64,000 nucleotides of DNA. Source: Zychaea mexicana. Its lineage: Eukaryota > Mucoromycota > Mucoromycetes > Mucorales > Lichtheimiaceae. The stretch lies in assembly GCF_025766255.1 (NCBI RefSeq), contig NW_026516817.1:27955-91954 (forward strand), in the 5' to 3' direction. The notes below the pieces were generated by a model, which worked only from the letters and a program-made list of their open reading frames with translations, was not told the origin of the DNA and searched no databases. This document shows positions 12,627 through 23,120 of the stretch, piece by piece (the stretch's first letter is position 1; each line of letters begins with the position of its first letter). A program made the position numbers and the translations under genes.

Positions 12627-12830
12627 ATAGTAACTAATTAAATAATATAATTTTCTAAGTTATTAGATCAAAATAAAGCTATAGTATATTAGTGATAAAT
12701 GTTTTCAATTAAGATTATAAAAAAAGGTATAAATTTAAGATTATTTTCATATCAAGCTTAATATTTTAATATATAGTACACATAATATCATGATCTGTAA
12801 TTAATGTTTAGTCCCCTATATATTTTGATT

Positions 12831-13970
12831 ATAAGAATGGTTATACTCGATACAGACATTCCTTGTGGCTATATCACTAGGATAAGACATACTTCAGTAC
12901 TGAAGTACCCCACAGATGAAGAAGATTACATTATGAAGATGGTTCCACTCCTGAAGCTAGTAGTGTATGGTAAGATGGTAATGGAAAATATGCAGCAGCT
13001 ATGCAATAATATGCATGCTGTACCAGCTGTTGTAATGCTAGTAGAGCCGAGTCTCATTCCACCTTCGTTCGTAGCAGTAGAGGGAGGTAGACCCCTAGTT
13101 ACTATTTTTCATGTAAACAAAAACTTGAGAATTATTTAAGGTTGAGAAAAATCTTAATAGTTAAGAATTTATATAATAATCTTAAAACAAAAATACAAAT
13201 TTTTTTAATTTAATATTTTAATTATAATTATTATCTATATCACTTCAATAATTTTGTTTTTAAAAACATATTTCATCATATAAAGATTTTTTAGGAATTT
13301 AATTTTTGATTTAATTAAAAAACAGAACATTAATCCTTCTGTAATTCTTATTATTATATCATAGAGAAAGGAATTAATGTTATTAATTTTATAGAGTAAA
13401 AAGAATTACTTTTAATCTAGTAATATAAATATATAATTATTTTTTTAAATCTGTATAATAAAACATTAGTTATTTAAGAATATATTTATAATGAATAATA
13501 ATTTTCTGGAAATTAAAAAGATGAAAAATAAAAGTTTTTTACTTCTACTAGATATAGTATATCTTGAATTAATTTTTATTGTTTTTTAAGAGAAGATTTA
13601 TCAGATGATTAGTTTATAGGTAAATGTTTATCCATTTATTTACTTTTTAATTTTTATTTGATAAATCTATATTATTTATAAATATTTTATGTTTAAAAAA
13701 GAAAAACATTATATAATTCTAATAGTAGTAATTACAGATATTATTTTTAAATTTTAAAGCATTTAAGAACAATCTGAATGTTGATTTTTATAAAAAAATA
13801 ATAATAACTTAATATAATTAAATTTAAATTAATAATTTAAATAATCTTATTTTTTTCAAGAAATTTATTATAAAATCTCAAATATAAGCATAATGTTTAG
13901 CCCTTGCACAATCACCTACTTCATCAAAGCACTCTTGCTCAAAGTGAACTTTGCCTTATTATTCATCTTA
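12831..13970 (+). pseudogene. Fragment of the multi-copy DIP-GYVTRIRRT gene family, left inverted copy
   Basis: From about 12840 the frame reads LDTDIPCGYITRIRHTSVLK and continues to about 13088. It matches the last exon of the gene at 52553-54836 (MDMDIPDGYVTRIRRT). Compared with the nearly identical minus-strand copy at 20437-20670, it is interrupted at GTAGCAGTAGAG by about 815 bp of AT-rich sequence (about 13089-13904). The gene then resumes as CAATCACCTACTTCATC (about 13905-13970). Upstream exons are missing. Function of the family is unknown. Confidence 0.7.
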
Positions 13971-14300
13971 ATATATATATACTCATGAAGTTTTATCAGT
14001 TAGAATATTAAACCACAATAGCTAAAGTTGTTACATTTAACAATCCTATACATAAAAGGCTTGCACATCCCCATCAACCTTCCACCTCTATATATCATAA
14101 TCTAGCTATATTTCGTTGACAAGCTCCTCAAGTAGAGGAGGGGTTTACTCACTACTGTTGCGCTGGGTTTAATCATTTTAGCTAATAACATTTATAGTGT
14201 CTAAATAATTTCGATCTAAATTTGAAACTCTTTATCTAAACCAATTAAAATTATAAAATTAAAAAAAGTCTAGAAAATCAAGATTTTCTTATTTTTTTAT

Positions 14301-14484
14301 TTCTTTATAATTCCCTGTTAATATCAATTAATTAAAGTTTTAACAAATTTAAATTTGTTGAACCTTTAGTTATTAATAATTAACTCCCTTATTTCTTTAT
14401 AATTCCCTGTTAATATCAATTAATTAAAGTTTTAACAAATTTAAATTTGTTGAACCTTTAGTTATTAATAATTAACTCCCTTAG
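14301..14484. repeat. Two-copy tandem duplication of 92 bp
   Basis: The segment beginning TTCTTTATAATTCCC at 14301 repeats at 14393, essentially without change, giving two head-to-tail copies in AT-rich DNA. The lack of divergence suggests a recent event. Confidence 0.9.
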
Positions 14485-14489
14485 TAATA

Positions 14490-14935
14490 CAAAATTATTG
14501 GTTGTTCTGAATATATAATATCTTAAATCACTGAGCTCATTGTCGCTGTGAAGGATAGAAAACAATCTTGTTTGTATTAAATGACCAAATTTTAGCTATT
14601 CATTTTATTTTCAAGTAAATCCATATAATTATCATTAAAATCTTCTTACCAAATCCATTTATTATGTGAATTATCATAATCTTTCCATTTAACATAATAT
14701 TTCATTCGTTTTTTAAATTTCCTATGTTCTATAATTCTTTCAACTTCAAAACTATCATCATCTATATAATTATCATTTTCTATATCTATATTATTTATTG
14801 GTAATTCATTGCTATGATTATCATTAAAGTAGTTTCGATTAAATATATCTTGTTGATTAGTCATATCTGTAATTCTTAATATATCAAATTCATATATAAT
14901 GCTATTTATATTATTATTTCGACCAATAAAAAAAA
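14490..14935. repeat. Left arm of a large inverted repeat
   Basis: 14490-14560 is the inverse of about 20277-20340. 14561-14935 is the inverse of about 18270-18650. The two right-hand segments are separated by two inserted elements (18711-19767 and 19769-20276), so the arms were once continuous. Further out, about 13905-13985 is the inverse of about 20405-20480. Confidence 0.8.
14590..14935 (-). pseudogene. Inverted copy of the chromodomain tail of the transposase
   Basis: On the minus strand this encodes the same C-terminus as the transposase at 14970-18613, including FEVERIIEHRKFKKRMKYY and KWKDYD. After the WIW residues a TAA replaces CAA, and several codons are missing before the shared terminal KMNS. 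No DDE core is attached. It forms part of the left arm of the inverted repeat, so the chromodomain-coding region lies in what behaves as a long terminal inverted repeat. Confidence 0.85.
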
Positions 14936-14969
14936 ACTAAATTTGTATATATAATTAAAATAGACAATA

Positions 14970-17900
14970 TTATAAACAATGAACTTTCAAAAATAAATCA
15001 TAAATACTAGCAATTTTTGGATAACTATAAAGATATCTGAATATAAGTATAGAGAAGAAATAAAAAATATAACAAATATACAGAAAATTAAGCAAGAATT
15101 AGTAGATAAATTAGGATACATTCCCATTTTCTTTTTTCTAATAGTTATTTTTAATAAATATGATTATAAAGGTCTTAACTATAGCAGCATCCCTTTTTCT
15201 ATAACTGCATCCCTTTTTTCTATAGTAGCATCCCTTTTTCTATAGCAGCATCCTTTTTTCTATAGCAGCATCCCTTTTTCTATAGGTGCATCCCTTTTTC
15301 TATAGATGGATAATCAGTAATAGTAAAATATCCAAATAAGTTATATATAGAAAATATTATGTAGTTTATTATTTGAAATAGATATTTTATATATTTATAT
15401 TTATATATTAAAATTGTTGATAAAAAAAAATACTTAGAAAAAAATATTATAATTTATTTATTATTTATCTTCATGTTTAATTTTCTTTTAGATTTAAAAA
15501 ACTAAGTTTTTTGTTTTATAATTTTAATTTTGTTTTGTAGGATAATATTAAATTGGTAAAAAATAAAATACAATATATTAATTAGTGGTGGCAGAATGGT
15601 AATGAGCATATCCCTTCTTTAGGCAAGGAAAACTTGGACGCAGCCTAACTTGACAATGATATTTAGAGATGGAAGGTTGCAGAGGGAGGCAAGCCTTCCA
15701 TGGGTAATTAACATTACCAACGCCTTCCTTTAAATTAGAATTAAAAAAATATATATAAATAACCATTTATTCATCATAGTAGCATCCCTTTTTCTATAGT
15801 AGCATCCCTTTTTCTATAGCAGCATCCCTTTTTCTATAGCAGCATCCCTTTTTCTATAGCAGCATCCCTTTTTCTATAGCAGCATCCCTTTTTCTATAGC
15901 AGCATCCCTTTTTCTATAGCAGCATCCCTTTTTCTATAGCAGCATCCCTTTTTCTATAGGTGCATCCCTTTTTCTATAGGTGCATTCCTTTTTCTATAGC
16001 AGCATCCCTTTTTCTATAGGTGCATCCCTTTTTCTATAGGCGCATCCCTTTTTCTATAGGCGCATCCCTTTTTCTATAGGTGCATCCCTTTTTCTATAGG
16101 TACATCCCTTTTTCTATTATGGCATCCCTTTTTCTATAGGTGCATCCCTTTTTCTATAGCAGCATCCCTTTTTCTATAGGTGCATCCCTTTTTCTATAGC
16201 AGCATCCCTTTTTCTATAGCAGCATCCCTTTTTCTATAGCAGCATCCCTTTTTCTATAGCAGCATCCCTTTTTCTATAGCAGCATCCTTTTTTCTATTAT
16301 GGCATCCCTTTTTCTATTATGGCATCCCTTTTTCTATTATGGCATCCCTTTTTCTATTATGGCATCCCTTTTTCTATAACAGCATCCCTTTTTCTATAGC
16401 AGCATCCCTTTTTCTATAGCAGCATCCCTTTTTCTATAGCAGCATCCTTTTTTCTATTATGGCATCCTTTTTTATATAGCAGCATCCCTTTTTCTATAGC
16501 AGCATCCTTTTTTCTATTATGGCATCCCTTTTTCTATAGGTGCATCCCTTTTTCTATAGCAGCATCCCTTTTTCTATAGCAGCATCCCTTTTTCTATAGC
16601 AGCATCCCTTTTTCTATAGCAGCATCCTTTTTTCTATTATGGCATCCCTTTTTCTATAGGTGCATCCCTTTTTCTATAGCAGCATCCCTTTTTCTATAGC
16701 AGCATCCTTTTTTCTATTATGGCATCCTTTTTTATATAGCAGCATCCCTTTTTCTATAGCAGCATCCCTTTTTCTATAGGTGCATCCCTTTTTCTATAGC
16801 AGCATCCCTTTTTCTATAGCAGCATCCCTTTTTCTATAGCAGCATCCCTTTTTCTATAGCAGCATCCCTTTTTCTATAGCAGCATCCCTTTTTCTATAGC
16901 AGCATCCATTTTTCTATTATGGCATCCCTTTTTCTACTATGGCATCCCTTTTTCTATTATGGCATCCCTTTTTCTATAACAGCATCCCTTTTTCTATAGC
17001 ATCATCCCTTTTTCTATAGCAGCATCCCTTTTTCTATAGCAGCATCCTTTTTTCTATTATGGCATCCCTTTTTCTATAGGTGCATCCCTTTTTCTATAGC
17101 AGCATCCCTTTTTCTATAGCAGCATCCTTTTTTCTATTATGGCATCCTTTTTTATATAGCAGCATCCCTTTTTCTATAGCAGCATCCCTTTTTCTATAGG
17201 TGCATCCCTTTTTCTATAGCAGCATCCCTTTTTCTATAGCAGCATCCCTTTTTCTATAGGTGCATCCCTTTTTCTATAGCAGCATCCCTTTTTCTATAGC
17301 AGCATCCCTTTTTCTATAGCAGCATCCCTTTTTCTATAGGTGCATCCCTTTTTCTAATAACTACATCCCTTTTTCTATAGGTACATCCCTTTTTCTAAGG
17401 TCCATATGTATTTATAGAAAAAGGTTTATGTTTATTATATCATTTAATAACAGGTAAATCTATAAGAGATATGAATGACTTTATTCCTTATACATCATTT
17501 TATGCAATTTATAAAGAATTTTGGGAAAATAATAAGAATGAATTAAATAGAATTATAACTAAATTATTAGAAAATATGTTTTCATCCACTACTTTGAGAA
17601 TAATAAATGCAAAAAAGCTTAATCCTATAGGCTTTAAGAATATGACTTTACTTATAGATGGTCATGATAGTCGTATAGATTTTAACGATAAAGATATAAA
17701 GAAAAGAAATTTTTATTCATATAAATTCAAAAATTCAGGTTTACGAACACAAGTTATATATGATATTAATGAATTTGCAGTTAATGTATCTGATAGTAAA
17801 CTATACAGAAATTATAATGATGGGCAAATGTTTTTAGATATGAAGTTGGAAAATAAATTAAATGAAAATGATTGCATAGCATTTGATGGTGGTTACTACT

Positions 17901-18613
17901 ACTATATTGAAAAATTTATAGAAAATTGTGATAGAAAAAGAAATGATAAAATAAATCTTAATAATTTTATGTTTCCTATTAGAAAAAGTAAAAATATAGA
18001 CTTAAATAATAATGAATTACTATATAATGAAACTTTTGGAAGTTTTAGAAGTAAAATAGAATCATGTTTTAGATTTCTTGGCAATAAATTCAAAGGGTTT
18101 AATAATAATGAAAGTACTATAAAAGCTACAGATTTAAAAATATATAATGTACAATTAAAATTATCACTTCTATTATTAAATATTCAAAAGTTTTGTCAGT
18201 TATATAATATACCTAATAAACCAAATCATCTGTTATGGGTTAATGAAAACTTTGATTATCCTAATCCTAATAGAAATAATAATATAAATAGCATTATATA
18301 TGAATTTGATATATTAAGAATTACAGATATGACTAATCAACAAGATGTATTTATTCGAAACTACTTTAATGATAATCATAGCAATGAATTACCAATAAAT
18401 AATATAGATATAGAAAATGACAATTATACAGATGATGATAGTTTTGAAGTTGAAAGAATTCTAAAACATAGGAAATTTAAAAAACGAATGAAATATTATA
18501 TTAAATGGAAAGATTATGATGATTCACATAATGAATGGATTTGGCAAGATTTTAATGATACAGCAATTATTGATAATTATATAAATTTACTTGAAAATAA
18601 AATGAATAGCTAA
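14970..18613 (+). CDS. DDE_Tnp_4-like transposase with C-terminal chromodomain, copy 1, split by a 2.2-kb minisatellite insertion
   Basis: The main frame (open from 17403, first ATG 17471) encodes a DDE core, then a chromodomain. Counting from that ATG, D63 lies in IDGHDSRI, D139 in FDGGYYYY and E197 in FRSKIESCF. The chromodomain (about 325-372) contains FEVERILKHR and YYIKWKDYDD. The N-terminal part lies about 2.2 kb upstream (about 14985-15174, reading QKIKQELVDKLGYIPIFFFL). It matches copy 2 at 61630 and joins exactly in frame (DYKG|PYVFIEKG) if 15175-17402 is removed or spliced. A TAA lies five codons after the ATG at 14970, so the extreme N-terminus is damaged or starts later. Presumed role: cut-and-paste transposition, with the chromodomain possibly binding methylated histone tails to steer integration. 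The last point is inference. Codon use is very AT-rich, unlike the host genes. Confidence 0.8.
15580..15766 (-). other. Non-repetitive, GC-richer core between the two minisatellite blocks
   Basis: Within the core, about 15580-15730 is clearly less AT-rich than its surroundings and has an open minus-strand frame (about 60 codons, with NYPWKACLPLQPS). On the plus strand TGGCAGAATGGT resembles a Pol III A box, but no good B box follows. It could be a captured gene fragment or a SINE body; neither is established. Confidence 0.3.
15779..17396. repeat. 20-bp minisatellite, about 80 units
   Basis: Units of CATCCCTTTTTCTATAGCAG (20 bp) repeat with almost perfect period. Variants fall in the edge triplet (AGC, GGT, GGC, TATG) and in CCC/CCT. 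A composite block with CTATTAT followed by TTTTATATAGC recurs at about 16441, 16701 and 17121 (spacing 13 and 21 units), showing higher-order amplification. No protein frame runs through it. Confidence 0.97.
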
Positions 18614-18710
18614 AATTTGGTCATTTAATGCAAACAAGATTGTTTTCCTTCTAAATTTATTTCAAATTATAACCATATATTTTATTAATTTTATTAAGTA
18701 TATTAATGAA

Positions 18711-19767
18711 GGAGAACATTTATTTATAAATAAATTTAAAAATTATATTAAACATATAATGAATTGAGAATATTAAATTTTTTCAAAACACTGCAATATA
18801 TTAAGTACTAAAACATACAGCAAAAAATGAATAATTATTTTATAAGTATAGATTATATTTTTATTTTTTATTTTCATCTTCAATACTTTTTGCCAAGACT
18901 TTTTAATTCATCACATGACATGACATAAGCAATAATTTTACTTTTTGCATAAAAATTGAATTTCTTTAATGATAAAAAGATAAGCATGGAAACTATCAGT
19001 ATAAAGAATTATGATAAATATGAATTTTCTGTAAAGTCATTAAATGATTTTAAATATAATCTTAATTATAAACTTAAAAATTTTATAATTGATCCTACTT
19101 TTGCATTTAGTAATTGTAGCACATGGCTTGGTAAAAAACCTTATAAAATTAAAATAAATATTGATATGACTAAAGAAGATAATATAGATTTTGAGAATAT
19201 GATAAATGTTATGTATAATGAAATTAATTCTTATTTTAAAAAAATGGAAGGCTTGAATACAACATTAATTAATCCTCTAATAATTAAACTATATTAGAGA
19301 ATACAATAATATTATACTTAACAATAAGCGATATTACAGTTATTAAAAATATTGAAAATAAAGAAAAAGTTGATATTGATTTATTGAAAAGTAAAAAGTT
19401 TAATATATATCCATTGATATTTTCTATATCAATTACTAAGTCTAATGAAAAAATATATATAAACTTTAACATAAAAAGTGCTTTCATAGAATTTCTAGAA
19501 AGCAATACAGTAGATAATATATTGAAATTAATTATGATACAGCTATAAATGCATTTAGGAATATAAAATAAATTAATGTCATGTGATGAATTAAAAAGTC
19601 TTGGCAAAAAGTGTCAAAAATACAATCTATACTTATAAAATAATTGTTCATTTTTTGCTGTATGTTCTAGTATTTAATATATTGCAGTGTTTTGAAAAAT
19701 TTTAATATTCTCAATTCATTATATGTTTAGTAAAATTTTTAAATTTATTTATAGATTAATGTTCTCC
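18711..19767. mobile_element. TIR element with about 200-bp inverted ends and an unknown ORF
   Basis: The left end starts GGAGAACATTTAT. The right end is the inverse, ending ATAGATTAATGTTCTCC. The match extends for about 200 bp at roughly 90% identity by eye (left to about 18925, right from about 19567). Between them lie one clear small ORF (18956-19297) and a second open stretch. No DDE transposase is recognised, so the element may depend on the neighbouring transposase. Confidence 0.75.
18956..19297 (+). CDS. Unknown AT-rich protein inside a TIR element
   Basis: An open frame of 113 codons (first in-frame ATG at 18986, METISIKNYDKYEF). It contains SNCSTWLGKKPYKIK and an acidic stretch before its stop. 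After it, in another frame, an open stretch at about 19298-19545 (ILYLTISDITVIKN, KKFNIYPLIFSISITKS) may be the continuation after a frameshift. That would give a protein near 190 residues. No family is recognised. Its codon use matches the adjacent AT-rich transposase, not the host genes. A role in transposition as an accessory protein is only a guess. Confidence 0.4.
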   Translation: MNFFNDKKISMETISIKNYDKYEFSVKSLNDFKYNLNYKLKNFIIDPTFAFSNCSTWLGKKPYKIKINIDMTKEDNIDFENMINVMYNEINSYFKKMEGLNTTLINPLIIKLY

Positions 19768-19768
19768 A

Positions 19769-20276
19769 ATGGTATAGCAAACTACGTTTAGAGAACAGTT
19801 ATATGTTTTTATAATAACCAAATCATTCTAAACATAAAGAATCTATATATAAATTTTACAATTCCTAAAATAAAAAAATACATCAATTCTAAAAATTAAT
19901 TATTAAGCATTTTTTCATGTAAATATTTTTAAGATAATTAATGCTAAGATCTTCTTAGAAATGACATAATATCACTTTATTTAATCAACATATACTAATA
20001 TACATTAAATTACATATAAAAACATTACTTACCTAAAATAATATAATGCTATTTAGATGCTATGTGATTTCCAAGAAGATCTTAACATTAATTATCTAAA
20101 AAATATTTGCATCAAAAAATGCTTAATAATTAATTTTTAGAATTGATGTATTTTTTTATTTTAGGAATTGTAAAATTTATATATAGATTCTTTATGTTTA
20201 GAATGATTTGGCTATTATAAAAACATATATCATTAAGGATATATAACTGTTCTCCAGACGTAGTTTGCTATACCAT
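19769..20276. mobile_element. Foldback MITE
   Basis: The left end ATGGTATAGCAAACTACG is mirrored at the right end (CGTAGTTTGCTATACCAT). The two halves (19769-19965 and about 20056-20276) are near-complementary, leaving only about 90 bp of loop. No coding potential. Confidence 0.85.
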
Positions 20277-20404
20277 CCTTCACAGCGACAATGGGCTCAG
20301 TGATTTAAGATATTGTATATTCAGAACAACCAACAATAGTGTATTACTAACTAATATAACTTCAAGAGTATATATATAAAAAAGTGTGGTATAAAACAAA
20401 CAAT

Positions 20405-20903
20405 GCAGAAAAAAAAGATGAATAATAAGACAAAGTTCACTTTGAGCAAGAGTGCTTTGATGAAGTAGGTGATTGCTCTACTGCTACAAACAAAGGTAGA
20501 ATGAGACTCGGCTCTACTAGTAACACAACAGCTGGTACAGCATACGTATTATTGCATAGCTGCTGCATATTTTCCATTACCATCTTACCATACACCACTA
20601 GCTTCAGGAGTGGAACCATCTTCATGATGTAATCTTCTTCATCTGTGGGGTACTTCAGTACTGAGGATCCAGCCATTGTAACGCAATTGCACCATTTTCT
20701 CGCACACTGACATCTTGACCTACCAACACCGACAAATATTCAAAAAGATCGAGCTTGCTATCATCACCAACACATCGTCGTCGTTGTAGCTGGGAAACAT
20801 GGCGTTGTCGTTCTTCTCCTTCCAGACTTAGCCCCACACGACCAATTGCCGTACGTTTTCCCCATGAAGTGAGTGCTTCTGTGTGCAAGGCGGCGTCGTG
20901 CAT
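20405..20903 (-). pseudogene. Fragment of the DIP-GYVTRIRRT gene family, right inverted copy, joined to an unrelated segment
   Basis: On the minus strand, 20670-20437 reads SVLKYPTDEEDYIMKMVPLL and ends SPTSSKHSCSK before a stop. It is nearly identical to the plus-strand fragment at 12895-13088 but lacks the 815-bp interruption. Upstream of about 20672 the sequence differs: an open frame from 20903 (MHDAALHTEALTSWGKR, ending QWLDPQY) is out of frame with it. The shared part starts exactly at CAG|TACTGAAG, an exon-edge-like position. It looks like a truncated copy fused to foreign sequence. Confidence 0.6.
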
Positions 20904-21324
20904 CCAATCGTTGTTAGTGTGGTAAACTAAGATCCGGTACAGACAGATGTCTTGATAGAAGGTTTCTCTTTACCGCACCGGGATCCAATAAGGGACACGG
21001 TTGCGCACATGCACCTAGCTGGATTGAAATGTGAATCCTTCATATAACTCAGTAAAGAAACCAAGTATGAAACAACCGTTCAAAAACACATCTCAAACCA
21101 TCATAAAAGTTTTTTATTCGTTCTTACAGCAAAGCACCAGTAAGGTCCTTACTGACAAAGAAGTTGATAAGCTTTCCACCTTCAGATCTGTTTCTCCGTT
21201 AAGACCGAGTTCTCAAACAATGTTTGAAAGTTAGATATAAAAGAAGATAGTTTCTATAGCTGATATTGTACTTTGTTCAATCTTTTGAATATAATCCATT
21301 CTCAAACGACTTATTTGTCTTTGC

Positions 21325-23120
21325 TTATTTCGATTTACCACAGTTAGTCGCACTGGGTGGAGCAAACTGTCGTAAGATGTTATATAGTGGATCACGGCCA
21401 GAAATGTTCAATGCTGCCAAATTCATCGCACTTGCAAGATAACAGATATTCTTTGGTACACTCATCGCCCATTCTCGCCATAATGTTTCATTGTTTCGAT
21501 CAATATGCATATGTAGACACCGATCGTTTTTCTTCAACAACATACAAACTTGTTGACGACGTTCGGCACTTTCTGGTTCTCCTTCTGCTTTTCCATGTTG
21601 GGCCATGGTCTCTGATGCGATTCGTTGGCGGGTAGTGGTCGGCAAGGTGATTTGGCTACTTCGTTGGTGTTGTACTTTGTTGTCATAAGCGGTAATAAAC
21701 TGTGCTTTGGCTTCACCCAGCTACTGATAGAGGTTCGCAAGGCGTCCGCTAAGCATTTCTGAATCCGGGTGGCAGTGGTCAATAATACTCCGACAAATGT
21801 TATCGTGATCTTGTGGGAGAGGTGTAGCTATGTTCATGGCATACTCGGCAACTAAAATTGTGATCATCCAAGTTATATCCATCAGGCGTCGCATTTCAGG
21901 AAGCTGTTCGTCATATTTGTCGCGTCCAGGATCGAACGATGGAATAATGACGTTTGATGTTCCTTGTGGTGGTGCTTGCTGTTCGCCGTCATGAAGCCAT
22001 TCCTCTGTTGCGAAAGTTTGTAACGTCGGAATTCCCACAACGTCCAAGAATTGTGTGTTCAGAATTCCATGCTTAAAATAAAAGTTGCCCAGGGCAGTTT
22101 TTGTGACAGTGCGTGAAAACGTGACGGCAATGAGCGGTCGTGTTGCATAAAAATAGCGTCGCAGCTGTGAGATGGCTCCGTCAAAAGTGTTTTCTTTGCC
22201 ATACCACGGATACAAGTTGACAAAGGGGAAAATATTTGTATCCAATTCCTGGGGGCTCTAATTGGTATAGCCTTGTTCATATGCTTGCAAGCGTGCAAGA
22301 AAGTCTCGCGCAATATGACCAACTCTTGAAAATCCGGAAAGAAAAGGTTGGAAAGGAGGATTACCACGGTAGAACGAAATCGGTACATCGTGTCCAACGA
22401 GCGCAAGAATAGTATGTCCAAGGACGATCCTAGGTCGACCTTGGTCAAGGATTGCTTCAAGTGCTTGATTATTCAGTGGGCATCGGATGGTGTTGGCTGC
22501 TTGTTGGTTTTCCGTAACGTAATTTCGGATAAAATAAATCCAATCTTGGAGCCCAAGTTCAATATCAGCTGATGGTGGTACCGCACGCTTTTGAAATTCG
22601 TCAAAGAAATTGGTCTCCATATTCACAAAGAGTGTACGGTCATGGTCACTTGGTTTGTATGACGCAAAAAAACCACCATATTGCTGGTTGAGTAAGAGCC
22701 TTTGCTGAAAGATGGCGATCAATATACGCTCCTGTAGATCAAGGACGAATGTACTTGTCTGTGGTGGAAGTTGTGCGTTCGGGAATTCAAAGATACGGCA
22801 AGAAGCAAAACCGACTGGGCTAACTACTTTTAAGGCACGTAAAACTCGCCAAGTACATTATTGAGTTGCACTGCGCTTGCTATATCATTTTGGTGACGGC
22901 CGAAGGGAGTGGTTGGGTTGGTGCTGGTACCGATGTAGCGGATATGTAGCGGAGCTTTTGGATTTTGCTCAAGTTGTTTAAATCGGTATATACTGGAGAT
23001 AATTTTCCCGTAGTGAAAAGCCAGACTCTGACGAATACGCTTATGAACATCTCTAATTTTACCAATGCAATGTCCATCGTTCGACAACAAGAACCCTCTG
23101 CCCATCATTATGCAGCATCT
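21325..23120 (-). pseudogene. Conserved fungal protein of unknown function, broken by a frameshift and two in-frame TAG codons
   Basis: The minus strand encodes an otherwise continuous protein of about 590 residues. An N-terminal block (about 23100-22840) contains LHIRYIGTSTNPTTPFGRHQ, faintly like a GIY-YIG core. A middle block includes YKPSDHDRTLFVNMETNFF. The C-terminal block includes YPWYGKENTF, RPLIAVTFSRTVTK and SFDPGRDKYDEQLPEMRRL. Breaks: a one-base frameshift near 22845, and TAG in frame at 22258-22260 (between GYTN and SPQELD) and at 21721-21723 (between NLYQ and LGEAKA). The pattern with DPGRDKY and RRLMD resembles uncharacterised proteins seen widely in fungi; the function is unknown. 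Codon use and GC content resemble the host genes, so this is probably a host or domesticated gene that decayed recently. Confidence 0.6.

Larger units (their letters stand above)
15175..17402. mobile_element. Minisatellite-rich insertion flanked by 6-bp AAGGTC duplications
   Basis: The insertion lies between AAGGTC at 15169-15174 and AAGGTC at 17397-17402, inside the transposase frame. It consists of about six 20-bp units (15185-15305), a non-repetitive core (about 15306-15775), and about 80 further units. Unit consensus is AGCATCCCTTTTTCTATAGC with variable edges. No TIRs and no transposase are visible. Because the duplicated site holds AG|GT, the insertion has GT at its left edge and a pyrimidine run ending in CTAAG at its right edge, so it could also be excised as an intron. 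Confidence 0.75.

Noticed and set aside
15185..17396. CRISPR-like repeat array
   Set aside because: Units abut each other with no spacers and the context is eukaryotic with introns; this is a minisatellite.
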